Below are positions 52,577 to 61,715 of a stretch of 64,000 nucleotides of DNA, piece by piece. This stretch comes from an uncultured Bacteroidales bacterium (GTDB lineage: Bacteria; Bacteroidota; Bacteroidia; Bacteroidales; WCHB1-69). Every line of letters starts with the position of its first letter. Within the stretch, counting starts at the first letter, position 1. Under the pieces are notes generated by a model. That model worked only from the letters and a program-made list of their open reading frames with translations. It did no database searches and was not told the DNA's origin. The stretch is taken from contig CAMVOL010000006.1 in assembly GCA_947169105.1 (NCBI GenBank), forward strand, positions 21,721 to 85,720. The letters run 5' to 3'. Made by a program: the position numbers and the translations under genes.

Positions 52577-53317
52577 ATGAAAAACGGCCTCACCATCGAC
52601 ATCGGCAACACGCTACAAAAGGCGGCGGTCTTTTCGGAAGACGGCAAAATGCTGTTTTTCTGTGACAAAGAGCATCTTACCGAAGAGTATCTGCTCCCTG
52701 TCATTGAGGAATTTTCCGTCACTCATTCCATCCTTTCCAGCGTCGGTGAAAGTGCGGAAATATTGGCAAATTTCCTAAAAAAAACGACCAATTTATTGGT
52801 TTTCAGCCATAAGACTTCCCTACCCATTTGTATCAAATACAAAACGCCAGAGACGCTCGGCTTGGACCGGATTGCCAATGCGGTGGCGGCCAACGCCCTG
52901 TTTCCCAATGAGAACGTGCTGTCGATACAGGCCGGCACCTGCTTGGTAATGGACTTTGTGACGAAGGATGCGGAATATCTGGGTGGTTCGATTGCACCCG
53001 GCTTGGAGATGCGGTTTTCGGCACTGCACCACTTCACGAAACGGTTGCCGCTGGTGAAAAAACAGAAAATCAACTATTTTATTGGCAAGACCACGGAAGA
53101 ATCCATCCGTAGCGGCGTTCTCAACGGTATTGCAGACGAAATCAACGGGGCTATCGAACGTTATCGGGAACAGTTCGGCGAATTAAAAATCATCCTTACT
53201 GGGGGCAACAAAAACGATTTGGAAAACTCAATAAAAAGCACGATATTTGCCGCCCCAAATCTGGTTCTTAACGGACTTCATAAAATATTGACATTTAATG
53301 CTAAAGCACACCTATAA
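52577..53317 (+). CDS. coaX: Type III pantothenate kinase
   Basis: CoaX phosphorylates pantothenate, the first step of coenzyme A synthesis, and needs a monovalent cation. The phosphate loop is TIDIGNT at the N-terminus. GLDRIANAVAA, AGTCLVMDFV and LGGSIAPGLEMRF are the family signatures. 246 residues. Its end overlaps the next gene by 20 bases. The synteny coaX-barrel-TPR-lptC is familiar from other Bacteroidales. Confidence 0.94.
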   Translation: MKNGLTIDIGNTLQKAAVFSEDGKMLFFCDKEHLTEEYLLPVIEEFSVTHSILSSVGESAEILANFLKKTTNLLVFSHKTSLPICIKYKTPETLGLDRIANAVAANALFPNENVLSIQAGTCLVMDFVTKDAEYLGGSIAPGLEMRFSALHHFTKRLPLVKKQKINYFIGKTTEESIRSGVLNGIADEINGAIERYREQFGELKIILTGGNKNDLENSIKSTIFAAPNLVLNGLHKILTFNAKAHL

Positions 53318-54587
53318 GAAAGTCGTTGCTGTCGCTGCCGTCCTGCTCTCCCTCCTGATTGCGCCCGCGCAGAACGATATCAGCTCACCCTATTCGATGT
53401 ATGGGATCGGATTATTGAGCAACGTCACATCGGGTGCTTACGACGCGATGGGGAAAGTGGGGTACGCCATGCAAAATCCCTATCTTATCAATTTCAAGAA
53501 CCCCGCCTCCTACGTGGCTTTTGACTCCCTGTCGTTTATCGGGGATGTAGCATTCAGCATTCTTTCCAGCACCCTTTCCACCGATGTAATCACCCAGAAA
53601 GCAACTTACGCCCGTCCTGACTATTTTGCCTTTGGGCTGCCCGTGACGAGTCACTGGCGCACCTGTGTCAGCGTGATGCCCTTCAGCAACCTCGGCTACA
53701 GCATCAGCGACAACCGTATGGTGGAAAATATAGGAGCCGTATCGTATCTTTACAGCGGTAGTGGCGGCTTGTTTCAGGTTTGCTGGGGAAATGCATTCAA
53801 GATATGCAAGGGGCTTTCCATTGGGCTCAACGCTTCTTACCTGTTCGGGAACCTCGCCTATTCCGAGTCGGCCAGTTTTGACGGCGAGAATTTCTTCAAC
53901 GCCATGAACAGCCGTATCATTGATTTGGACGGTATCTACCTATCGGCTGGAATACAGTACTTTGTGAACGTCAAAGGAAAGCATACCCTCGGCTTTGGTA
54001 TCGTCTATGAGAACAGCGCCTACATCTGGGCGAAACAGACAGACTTTGCCTACACGTACACTATTTCTGCCTCATCACCCAGTGATACAGTTAAATACGA
54101 AACAAAAAAAGGCAACTTGCAGATGCCCCAAACCATCGGTGGTGGTTTTTCTTACCAGTACAAGGATAAACTTTGGATAACCGCCGATGTCTCATGGCAG
54201 AATTGGAAAAAGTTACACCTTTCCACTGAAACCATGCGTGAAGATCTCAGCAATTCCATGAGTTATTCTGTCGGCGTCCAGTTCATCCCCGACGCTTCCT
54301 CGTCAAATTACGCGAAGAAGCTGCGGTTGCGCATCGGGGCGAGATACTCCACCGGCTACATCAATGCCACCATTGGTCAGACGACCACCACTATTTCTGA
54401 CTTCAGCATTTCTGCGGGTGTCGGACTTCCGCTCAAACTCTTTACCTCCAACTCTTCCATCGGGATTCTGTTCGAGTATGGCCAGATGGGAACCCATCGA
54501 AACAACCTTATAAAAGAAAGTTATTTCCGTTTCTCGCTGCATTTCACCTTGCAGGAGAAGTGGTACCAGCGTGTCAAATTGGATTAA
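53298..54587 (+). CDS. Outer-membrane beta-barrel protein, FadL/PorV-like
   Basis: A 429-residue protein with signal peptide (MLKHTYKKVVAVAAVLLSLL) and a barrel body that begins NDISSPYSMYGIGLLS, as in Bacteroidota PorV/FadL-type proteins. It contains many alternating strands and ends near LQEKWYQRVKLD. Possibly a lipid or hydrophobic-substrate channel, or a surface-assembly partner. It lies in the operon between coaX and a TPR protein. Confidence 0.78.
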   Translation: MLKHTYKKVVAVAAVLLSLLIAPAQNDISSPYSMYGIGLLSNVTSGAYDAMGKVGYAMQNPYLINFKNPASYVAFDSLSFIGDVAFSILSSTLSTDVITQKATYARPDYFAFGLPVTSHWRTCVSVMPFSNLGYSISDNRMVENIGAVSYLYSGSGGLFQVCWGNAFKICKGLSIGLNASYLFGNLAYSESASFDGENFFNAMNSRIIDLDGIYLSAGIQYFVNVKGKHTLGFGIVYENSAYIWAKQTDFAYTYTISASSPSDTVKYETKKGNLQMPQTIGGGFSYQYKDKLWITADVSWQNWKKLHLSTETMREDLSNSMSYSVGVQFIPDASSSNYAKKLRLRIGARYSTGYINATIGQTTTTISDFSISAGVGLPLKLFTSNSSIGILFEYGQMGTHRNNLIKESYFRFSLHFTLQEKWYQRVKLD

Positions 54588-54616
54588 AATCATAAATCAT
54601 TAAAAAACTAGTAAAA

Positions 54617-56062
54617 ATGAAAAAGTTACTTTTAGCCGTTGCCGTATTTTTCTGCACTTGGGCCGTCAATGCACAATGCAGTTTCCAGTACGGAGCAAAT
54701 GAAGAAGATTCCATTGCCTGTTTGGGCAACGTCACCGCATTCAACATGCACTTCAAGGCCCAGCACTGGGAGGATGCCTACAGCGCATGGCAGAAGGTGG
54801 TCAACAACTGTCCCTGCGCATGGAGCGGCATGTATCAGAACGCCCCGAAGATGCTCCAAGCCATGATCAAAGTTGAAAAAGACTCCGCACGCCGCGAACG
54901 CCTCATTGATACGCTGCTGTGGACCTACGACATCTACCCTGCCTCCTTCCCGAAGAATTTCTCCAAAGGACAAGGTATTGGTTATCAAGCCTATTACACG
55001 ATGATGTACCGCAACAAGGATATGGCTAAGGTGGAGGATGCTTTTGACAAATGCATCCAGTCAGTAGAAATGGAAAAGGCCGCCACACAGCCGGTGGTTT
55101 GGGACTGCTACTTCCGTCTTGCCACCCAGTTCGTCATCGTGAGAAAGGACACCAACATCGTGATTGATGCCTACGAAAGAGCCACCGAGTACATCGACGA
55201 GGCCATCATCAACGCGTGGAAGAAATACGAAGAGGATCTGCCGCAATTCGAAGCCCTCCAGAAGAAGTTCGACAATGGCGAAATCGACAAAATCGCCTAC
55301 GACAAAGAGATGAAAAAACTCAATCAGGACACCACCCGCCAAATGGCACTGGTACGTAACTACGAGAAGACCATCGGCAAGATTGAGGCCATGTTCGTCC
55401 CCTACGCCGAATGCGACATCTTAGAGAAAGTTTACAGCAGCAAAGTGGAGGCCTACAAAGATGATATTCCTGCTTTGATGAAGATTGTGGGCACGATGCA
55501 CAAACGCGGTTGCCATAGTTCCGAAACCTTCCGCAAGGCCCTTGAAATCGTGCACAAGGCCCAGCCGAGCGCCGAAACCGCCTTTATGATGGGCGTACTC
55601 AGCATCTCACAGCTGAACGACTACGACCAAGCTGCCAATTATATTAATGAGGCCATCAGCCTGTATCCGACCAATGAGCAGAAAGTGGAGCCTTACTACT
55701 TGCTTGGCACTATCAATCTGAAGAAGGGCAATTACTCCGAAGCTCGCAACATGGCCTACAACGCCCTGAAGATCCGTCCCAACTACGGAAAGGCCTACAT
55801 CCTGATTGGCGACCTCTACGCCGCTTCCGCCGGCCGCTGCAACTCCGATGACCCGAATGTGGTGCCGAATGCCGCCTATTGGGCAGCTGCTGACAAGTAC
55901 GCCAAGGCCGCAGCCGTTGATGCAACCGTGGCTGCCGACGCCAATGCCAAACGCGCCCGTCTGCCGAAAGTGCCGCTCGAAGAGACCTTCAAGAGAGGCC
56001 TCAGCGCAGGTCAGTCCTACCATGTGGGCTGCTGGATCAACGAGAATACAACCGTAAGATAA
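54617..56062 (+). CDS. Secreted TPR protein
   Basis: A 481-residue protein with signal peptide (ending VNAQ), then Cys-containing and helical TPR units, including AAFMMGVLSISQLNDYDQAANYI-type and YYLLGTINLKKGNYSEARNMAYNALK repeats. The position before lptC is conserved in related genomes. It probably scaffolds envelope proteins; the partner is unknown. Confidence 0.75.
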   Translation: MKKLLLAVAVFFCTWAVNAQCSFQYGANEEDSIACLGNVTAFNMHFKAQHWEDAYSAWQKVVNNCPCAWSGMYQNAPKMLQAMIKVEKDSARRERLIDTLLWTYDIYPASFPKNFSKGQGIGYQAYYTMMYRNKDMAKVEDAFDKCIQSVEMEKAATQPVVWDCYFRLATQFVIVRKDTNIVIDAYERATEYIDEAIINAWKKYEEDLPQFEALQKKFDNGEIDKIAYDKEMKKLNQDTTRQMALVRNYEKTIGKIEAMFVPYAECDILEKVYSSKVEAYKDDIPALMKIVGTMHKRGCHSSETFRKALEIVHKAQPSAETAFMMGVLSISQLNDYDQAANYINEAISLYPTNEQKVEPYYLLGTINLKKGNYSEARNMAYNALKIRPNYGKAYILIGDLYAASAGRCNSDDPNVVPNAAYWAAADKYAKAAAVDATVAADANAKRARLPKVPLEETFKRGLSAGQSYHVGCWINENTTVR

Positions 56063-56063
56063 G

Positions 56064-56627
56064 ATGTTCCTGCTGAACAAAATAACCAAAAGCACCCTGC
56101 TCCTTGTGAGCGGGGTGCTTTTCATTTCCTGCGGAACACAGGAGTTCTCAAAGAACCAACTGCTGGAGTATGACGGCAAGTTTCCCGATGAGTCGGCCAA
56201 CGACGTAGCCATCACCTTCAGCGAGTCAGGTCGGTTGAACCTTGAGATCTTCGCGCCACTGCTCAACAAGTACAACGGAGATGAACCTTATATGGACTGC
56301 CCTGAAGGTATTAAAATTATCTCTTATGATGCCAACGGCGAACAGGAGGCCATCCTCACATCGGAATATGCCATCAGCGAGGAAGCCACCCAACGGATGG
56401 AGGCGCGGACGCACGTGGTCATCACCAACGTGAAGAACGGCGACACCCTGAAAACCGAAAAAATCATCTGGGACAAAGCGAGCCAGCGCATCTACTCGGA
56501 TGTAGAGGTGCGGCAAATCCGCGCCGACGGCACCGTCAATATCGGCGACGGCTTCGATGCCGACGAGCGTTTCACCAAATACACCGTAAGGAATCCGAGA
56601 GGCGAAATCATCGCCAACGACCTATAA
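56064..56627 (+). CDS. lptC: LPS export protein LptC
   Basis: LptC bridges the inner-membrane LPS exporter to the periplasmic bridge. The signal is lipoprotein-like (LFISCG). The core shows YDANGEQEAILTSEYA, then ARTHVVITNVKNGDTLKTEKIIWDK and IYSDVEVRQIR, the beta-jellyroll pattern of LptC. 187 residues is normal. It starts 1 base after the TPR stop and is the last gene before a strong terminator. Confidence 0.9.
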   Translation: MFLLNKITKSTLLLVSGVLFISCGTQEFSKNQLLEYDGKFPDESANDVAITFSESGRLNLEIFAPLLNKYNGDEPYMDCPEGIKIISYDANGEQEAILTSEYAISEEATQRMEARTHVVITNVKNGDTLKTEKIIWDKASQRIYSDVEVRQIRADGTVNIGDGFDADERFTKYTVRNPRGEIIANDL

Positions 56628-56641
56628 CGGCAAGATCAGCG

Positions 56642-56672
56642 GTGGCGGATGAACAATCCGCCACTTTTTTTT
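56642..56672 (+). terminator. Terminator after lptC
   Basis: GTGGCGGAT and ATCCGCCAC form a perfect 9-base stem with a 5-base loop, followed by eight Ts. Confidence 0.9.
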
Positions 56673-56704
56673 GCCAAAGCCGTTGGAGCATAACGGAAAT
56701 AGTG

Positions 56705-56712
56705 TATATTTG
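56705..56712 (+). promoter_or_regulatory. -7 element (TATATTTG) of the debranching enzyme-ribD unit
   Basis: TATATTTG lies 27 bases before the ATG at 56740 and excludes the longer in-frame start at 56671. Confidence 0.75.
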
Positions 56713-56739
56713 CAGCCTTTATGTGAAATTCTTAATCCG

Positions 56740-58686
56740 ATGAATTACATTGAATTTGACAAGGAAAAGCTCGTTAATATCGAATACGCCAAATGCCGCG
56801 AACTGCTGCGATGCAGCCGCACCGGCTCCTTTGCCACCACCACCCTCCTTCGGCTGAACACACGCAAATACCACGGGCTGTTCATCGTGCCGCAGGACGC
56901 CATCGACCACGAAAGGCACGTGCTCGTCTCCAATCTCAACGAGAGCGTCATCATGAATGACATGGAGTTCCGCCTCGGCATACACCAGTACAAGGGCGGT
57001 GTCATCGACCCGAAAGGCAACAAATACATGCAACGCTTTGTCGCCGAGCCGGTGCCCACTTACTACTTCCGCGTCGGGAAGTTCAACTTCAAGAGCGAAA
57101 TCCTTTTCCTCAACAACGCCGACCGGATGATCATCAAATACACCATCCTTGACGATGTGGAGCATGTCTCCTTCCAATTCCAGCCGCTGCTGGCTTTCCG
57201 CCAGATTCACCGTCTCACCCACAAGAACGATGTCGCCAACACTGGCTATGAATCTTGTGCAAATGGCGTAAAATATTGTCTTTACGAAAATTACACTCCA
57301 GTCTATATCCAATGTTCAGAAGAAATTTACTATGAACACCATCCTGTATGGTACGAGAATTTCGAATATGAGGAGGAAATCAAGCGCGGATACGAAGGGA
57401 TTGAGGATTTGCTGAATCCCGGAAAAATCAACGTGAAACTGAAAAACCAGGTGCTTTATATCACCCTCGGTACAGAACCGCTTGACCCCAGCACATTAGA
57501 AGATTTGTACAATAGTGAGTTACAGGGGCATACAAACCGAAGTACCTATTTCAACTGCCTTCAGAATGCGGCGGAGCAGTTCATCGTGAAGCGCAATGGC
57601 AAGACCGAAATCATTGCCGGTTACCCGTGGTTCGGACGGTGGGGCCGCGACACCTTCATCTCCCTGCCGGGACTGACGCTGGCTCTCAACAAGCCCGAAC
57701 TCTGCAAGGAAATCATGGATTCGATGCTGACGGAGCTTCAAGGCGGACTCTTCCCCAATATCGGCAGCGGCAGCGACTGCGCCTACAACTCGGTCGATGC
57801 CCCGCTCTGGTTCATCCGCACCCTTCAGCAGTACGCCACCTTCACCAATACCGAAAAACACATCTGGGACGAATACGGCACCGCCGTCAAGTCCATACTC
57901 AACGCTTACAGGAACGGAGCTTTGTACAATATCCGGATGTTGGACAACGGCCTCATCTATGCCGGTTGCGAAGGGAAGGCGCTGACGTGGATGGACGCCA
58001 TCGTGAACGGAAAGCCCGTCACACCCCGTACTGGCTGCCAAGTGGAAATCAATGCCCTTTGGTACAATGCTTTATGCTTTGCCACTGAAATGGCGCGTTT
58101 AGCCAAAGACAAAAACTTTGAAGAGGAGTGGAAGGACATCATCAAGAACTTCCCGACGGTTTTCAAAGAGACTTTCTGGTCAAAGGACCTGGGCTATCTC
58201 GCTGATTATGTGGATGGAGACTACAAGAATTTCCAAGTGCGGCCCAATATGCTGATTGCCGCCTCTCTCCCCTACACCGCCATCAGCGAGAAAATACGGC
58301 AGCTGATCCTCAAGAAATGCCGTGAAGAGCTGCTGACCAGCAAGGGCATCCGCACCCTTTCCCCAAATGATCCGGACTACAAGGGGTATTATGCCGGCGA
58401 CCAGGCCACCCGCGATGCCGCCTACCACCAAGGCACCTGCTGGCCGTGGCTGCTTATCCCGTTCACCAATGGTATGTTCTCTGTCTATGGCAAGAAGGCC
58501 ATCCCTGTCTTGGACAAGATTCTTTTCGAATTTGAGGATGACATTCGCGATTATGGCATCTCCACTGTCGGTGAAATTTTCGACGGGGCCCCGCCGCACC
58601 GTCCCAACGGCTGCATCTCGCAGGCATGGAGCGTGGCCGCCCTCCTCTATATGAAGTGGGTGCTGCAAAATAACCGCACACTTTAG
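56740..58686 (+). CDS. Glycogen debranching enzyme, GDE family (amylo-alpha-1,6-glucosidase)
   Basis: The enzyme removes branches during glycogen breakdown. It has an N-terminal GDE_N domain (LLRCSRTGSFATTTLLRLNTRKYHGLFI at about residues 20-45) and a C-terminal GH15-like helical barrel. The barrel has GYPWFGRWGRDTFISLPG, LTWMDA and STVGEIFDGAPPHRPNGC, the latter carrying the catalytic Glu. 648 residues is normal. RibD follows 6 bases later, probably as a chance pairing. Confidence 0.92.
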   Translation: MNYIEFDKEKLVNIEYAKCRELLRCSRTGSFATTTLLRLNTRKYHGLFIVPQDAIDHERHVLVSNLNESVIMNDMEFRLGIHQYKGGVIDPKGNKYMQRFVAEPVPTYYFRVGKFNFKSEILFLNNADRMIIKYTILDDVEHVSFQFQPLLAFRQIHRLTHKNDVANTGYESCANGVKYCLYENYTPVYIQCSEEIYYEHHPVWYENFEYEEEIKRGYEGIEDLLNPGKINVKLKNQVLYITLGTEPLDPSTLEDLYNSELQGHTNRSTYFNCLQNAAEQFIVKRNGKTEIIAGYPWFGRWGRDTFISLPGLTLALNKPELCKEIMDSMLTELQGGLFPNIGSGSDCAYNSVDAPLWFIRTLQQYATFTNTEKHIWDEYGTAVKSILNAYRNGALYNIRMLDNGLIYAGCEGKALTWMDAIVNGKPVTPRTGCQVEINALWYNALCFATEMARLAKDKNFEEEWKDIIKNFPTVFKETFWSKDLGYLADYVDGDYKNFQVRPNMLIAASLPYTAISEKIRQLILKKCREELLTSKGIRTLSPNDPDYKGYYAGDQATRDAAYHQGTCWPWLLIPFTNGMFSVYGKKAIPVLDKILFEFEDDIRDYGISTVGEIFDGAPPHRPNGCISQAWSVAALLYMKWVLQNNRTL

Positions 58687-58692
58687 TGGCCT

Positions 58693-59664
58693 ATGGACAC
58701 CGACGAACGCTATATCCGGCGTTGTATCGAACTGGCCCGAAACGGATTGGGCAATGTTCAGCCCAATCCGATGGTGGGTGCAGTGATCGTGTGCGACGGA
58801 CAGATTATCGGTGAGGGCTATCATCAGAAATATGGAGAGCCGCACGCTGAAGTCAATGCCATCAATTCTGTGGAAGACAAGTCGCTACTGCGGAAATCCA
58901 CCATTTACGTAAGTCTCGAACCCTGCTCGCACTACGGCAAGACCCCGCCGTGTGCCGACAAATTGATTGAGATGGGGTTCCCGCGCGTGGTTATCGGCTC
59001 CACCGACCCCAACGAGAAGGTGAACGGCAAAGGGATTGCCAAATTACGTGCCGCCGGCATCGACGTGACGGTCGGCGTGCTGAAAGAGGAGTGCGACGAA
59101 CTCAACAAACGTTTTTTCACCTACCATCTGAAAAAAAGGCCTTACGTGATTCTCAAATGGGCGCAAACCGCCGACGGCTACATGGATATCGACCGCACCG
59201 CCAACCCAAACGGAAAATACTGGATCACCAACGAAAAAGTGAAGATACTGACCCACCGCTGGCGCAGCGAGGAACAGGCCATCCTCATCGGGTACAACAC
59301 TTACGTGAACGACCGTCCGCAGCTCACCACGCGGCTTTGGCCTGGGAAAAGCCCCGCCCGCTACATCGCGTGCCAGAATCCTGAAAACACAGAACCTGTC
59401 GAAGGTTTCACCTTAGTCCCTGAAGAGCCGGAAGCGGCATTGCAGCGGCTTTACGACGACAAGATGCAGTCGGTGATTATCGAAGGCGGACGAAAAACGC
59501 TGGATCGCTACATAAGCAGCGGCCTCTGGGACGAGGCGCGGGTACTGACCGGCAACCAGATGTGGGGGGCGGGCACCGAGGCGCCAAAGATTGCTGGAGG
59601 GACTTGCGTGGAGGCTTTCAATATTGATGATAACAGGGTGGAAATTGAAATAACTTTTAACTAA
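58693..59664 (+). CDS. ribD: Bifunctional riboflavin biosynthesis deaminase/reductase RibD
   Basis: RibD deaminates the diaminopyrimidine and then reduces the ribosyl side chain in riboflavin synthesis. The deaminase zinc ligands are H51, C78 and C87 with catalytic E53 (HAEVNA, PCSHYGKTPPC). The reductase half includes KWAQTADGYM, WITNEK and VIIEGGRKTLDRYI. 323 residues is slightly short for RibD but complete. No FMN riboswitch is seen; it is read from the upstream promoter. Confidence 0.94.
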   Translation: MDTDERYIRRCIELARNGLGNVQPNPMVGAVIVCDGQIIGEGYHQKYGEPHAEVNAINSVEDKSLLRKSTIYVSLEPCSHYGKTPPCADKLIEMGFPRVVIGSTDPNEKVNGKGIAKLRAAGIDVTVGVLKEECDELNKRFFTYHLKKRPYVILKWAQTADGYMDIDRTANPNGKYWITNEKVKILTHRWRSEEQAILIGYNTYVNDRPQLTTRLWPGKSPARYIACQNPENTEPVEGFTLVPEEPEAALQRLYDDKMQSVIIEGGRKTLDRYISSGLWDEARVLTGNQMWGAGTEAPKIAGGTCVEAFNIDDNRVEIEITFN

Positions 59665-59704
59665 TTGAGGGATTGCAGATCCCTTCGCTGCCGCGGGCGG
59701 CCCT

Positions 59705-59846
59705 GCAGTCCATCAATCAAAGCCCAGCATAGCAGGTCTTTTTTTTGATTATCCGTCCATTCTTGCGACAGCAAGCTGTCGCCGAATGTCCTTCTAATCA
59801 AAAAAAGGAGTGAAGCCGTGCTTCACTCCTTTGATTGATGGACTGC
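59705..59846. repeat. Nested inverted repeat next to tRNA-Ser (142 bases)
   Basis: GCAGTCCATCAATCAAAG at 59705-59722 is the exact complement of 59829-59846 (18 bases). Inside, TTTTTTTGATTA (59740-59751) pairs with TAATCAAAAAAA (59795-59806). At the centre GCGACAGC-AA-GCTGTCGC forms an 8-base hairpin. The right end touches the last base of the tRNA. It contains the tRNA terminator. Confidence 0.8.
59800..59830 (-). terminator. Terminator of tRNA-Ser
   Basis: On the minus strand GGAGTGAAG pairs with CTTCACTCC around a 5-base loop and is followed by seven Ts, 17 bases after the tRNA end. Confidence 0.85.
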
Positions 59847-59930
59847 GGAGAGAGAGGGATTCGAACCCCCGGACCCGTTAAGGTCAACGGTTTTCAAGAC
59901 CGCCGCGATCGACCACTCCGCCATCTCTCC
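59846..59930 (-). tRNA. tRNA-Ser (UGA anticodon)
   Basis: The minus strand folds as an 85-base class II tRNA. The acceptor stem is GGAGAGA with TCTCTCC, the loop CTTGAAA carries anticodon TGA at 59894-59896, and a long variable arm and the GGTTCGAATCC T arm are present. The discriminator is G and CCA is not encoded. A promoter and a terminator flank it closely, so it is transcribed alone. Confidence 0.95.
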
Positions 59931-59935
59931 GGCGG

Positions 59936-59943
59936 CAAAAATA
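59936..59943 (-). promoter_or_regulatory. -7 element (TATTTTTG) of tRNA-Ser
   Basis: Minus-strand TATTTTTG ends 5 bases before the tRNA 5' end, the expected distance from -7 element to transcript start. Confidence 0.75.
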
Positions 59944-60014
59944 CGACTTTTTCCCCTCCCCTCCCCGCCCTTCCAAAAAAATTTTTACCCACCCCTTTGT
60001 ATGACTTTTTATCT

Positions 60015-60022
60015 TACCTTTG
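60015..60022 (+). promoter_or_regulatory. -7 element (TACCTTTG) of pckA
   Basis: TACCTTTG lies 57 bases before the ATG at 60080, divergent to the tRNA promoter. Confidence 0.75.
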
Positions 60023-60079
60023 CACGTTGCTTTGCAACCCCTTAATTTATTCGCAATTAATTAATAAACAAGTATTTAT

Positions 60080-61702
60080 ATGAAAACCATCCGCGAACAA
60101 TTAGCAGAAATCGGAGTCGTCAATCCGACCGAAATTTACTACAACCTTTCCTACGACGAGCTCTATGAGCACGAAACCAAGCCCGGCCTGACTGGCTTCG
60201 ATCGCGCATTTTACACCAAAAATGGCGCACTTTCCGTCGATACCGGCATCTTCACCGGCCGCTCGCCCAAAGACAAATATGTGGTCTATGACGACGAGAC
60301 GAAGGACAACGTGTGGTGGGCCGCCCCTGGCAAGAAGGGCTCCGACAACCACCCCATCACCCCCGAGATCTGGAACCACCTCAAACAGCTCAGCGAGAAA
60401 CAACTTAGCGGCAAGGCAGTCTATGTGATGGATGGCTACGCAGGCGCCAACGAGAACTCCCGCCTCAAAATCCGCTTCGTGACCGAGGTGGCGTGGCAGG
60501 CCCACTTCATCAAAAATATGTTCATCCGCCCCAGCGAAGAGGAACTCAAGGACTTCACCCCCGACTTCGTGGTGCTGAACAGCTGCAAGACCACCAACCC
60601 CAACTGGAAAGAGCAGGGTCTGAACAGCGAGGTGTACGTCGCCTTCAATCTCACCGAACGCATGGGCCTCATCGGCGGCACCTGGTACGGCGGCGAGATG
60701 AAGAAGGGTATCTTCTCCGTGATGAACTACTTCCTGCCGCTGCGCGGAATGGCCGCCATGCACTGCTCCGCCAACCAAGGCAAGAACGGCGACACCGCCA
60801 TCTTCTTCGGTCTCTCCGGCACTGGCAAGACCACCCTCTCCACCGACCCGAACCGCGCCCTCATCGGCGACGACGAACACGGTTGGGACGACAACGGCGT
60901 CTTCAACTTTGAGGGCGGCTGCTACGCCAAGTGCATCAACCTCAGTGCCGAAAAAGAACCCGACATCTATAACGCCATCAAACGTGACGCCCTCTTGGAG
61001 AACCTCGTGATCGACAGCGAAGGCAACATCGACTTCGACTCCGCCGCCAAGACTGAGAACACCCGCGTCTCCTACCCGATCTACCACATCAACAACATCG
61101 TGAAGCCCGTCTCCCGCGGCACCCACCCGAGCAAGGTCATCTTCCTGTCCGCCGACGCTTTCGGCGTGCTGCCGCCCGTCTCCGTGCTCAACCGCGAACA
61201 GACGATGTACTACTTCCTGAGCGGCTACACCGCCAAGCTCGCCGGCACCGAACGCGGCATCATCACCCCGCAACCCACCTTCTCGTCCTGCTTCGGCGCA
61301 GCCTTCCTGATGCTTCACCCAACCAAATACGCCGAGGAGCTCGCCAAGAAACTCACCGAGCACAACGCCACCGCCTACCTCGTGAACACCGGCTGGACCG
61401 GCGGCGGCTACGGCGTGGGCAAACGCTTCTCCCTGAAAGATACCCGCACCATCATCTCGGCCATCCTCAACAACGAACTCGTGAACTGCGAGACCACCCT
61501 CGTGAAACCGTTCAACCTGTTCGTTCCGAAGCATATTAACGGCCTCGACGACAGCCTGTTGAACCCCGAGAACGCTTGGGCCGACAAGAAAGCCTACAAG
61601 GAGAGCGCCGACCAGCTGGCCTCCTTCTTCATCAAGAATTTCGAGAATTTCTCCGACACCGAACAGGGCAAGGCCCTCATCGCTGCCGGTCCCTCCCTCT
61701 AA
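60080..61702 (+). CDS. pckA: Phosphoenolpyruvate carboxykinase (ATP)
   Basis: PckA links oxaloacetate and phosphoenolpyruvate; in Bacteroidota it often runs toward oxaloacetate for succinate fermentation. The kinase loop GLSGTGKTT is at 244-252 and the metal region has GDDEHGWDD. Other marks are [28 protein letters not shown] and [13 protein letters not shown]. 540 residues is normal. Codon use is strongly biased, matching high expression. Confidence 0.97.
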   Translation: MKTIREQLAEIGVVNPTEIYYNLSYDELYEHETKPGLTGFDRAFYTKNGALSVDTGIFTGRSPKDKYVVYDDETKDNVWWAAPGKKGSDNHPITPEIWNHLKQLSEKQLSGKAVYVMDGYAGANENSRLKIRFVTEVAWQAHFIKNMFIRPSEEELKDFTPDFVVLNSCKTTNPNWKEQGLNSEVYVAFNLTERMGLIGGTWYGGEMKKGIFSVMNYFLPLRGMAAMHCSANQGKNGDTAIFFGLSGTGKTTLSTDPNRALIGDDEHGWDDNGVFNFEGGCYAKCINLSAEKEPDIYNAIKRDALLENLVIDSEGNIDFDSAAKTENTRVSYPIYHINNIVKPVSRGTHPSKVIFLSADAFGVLPPVSVLNREQTMYYFLSGYTAKLAGTERGIITPQPTFSSCFGAAFLMLHPTKYAEELAKKLTEHNATAYLVNTGWTGGGYGVGKRFSLKDTRTIISAILNNELVNCETTLVKPFNLFVPKHINGLDDSLLNPENAWADKKAYKESADQLASFFIKNFENFSDTEQGKALIAAGPSL

Positions 61703-61715
61703 TCAATCTATTATT

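Noticed and set aside
59835..60083. Open frame beginning [19 protein letters not shown]
   Set aside because: This is the antisense of the tRNA-Ser gene (a known false-protein pattern) and overlaps the tRNA promoter and the pckA leader.
60101..61534. 477-residue frame opposite pckA
   Set aside because: Mirror of a highly codon-biased gene; Gly/Val/Glu-rich with no domain.
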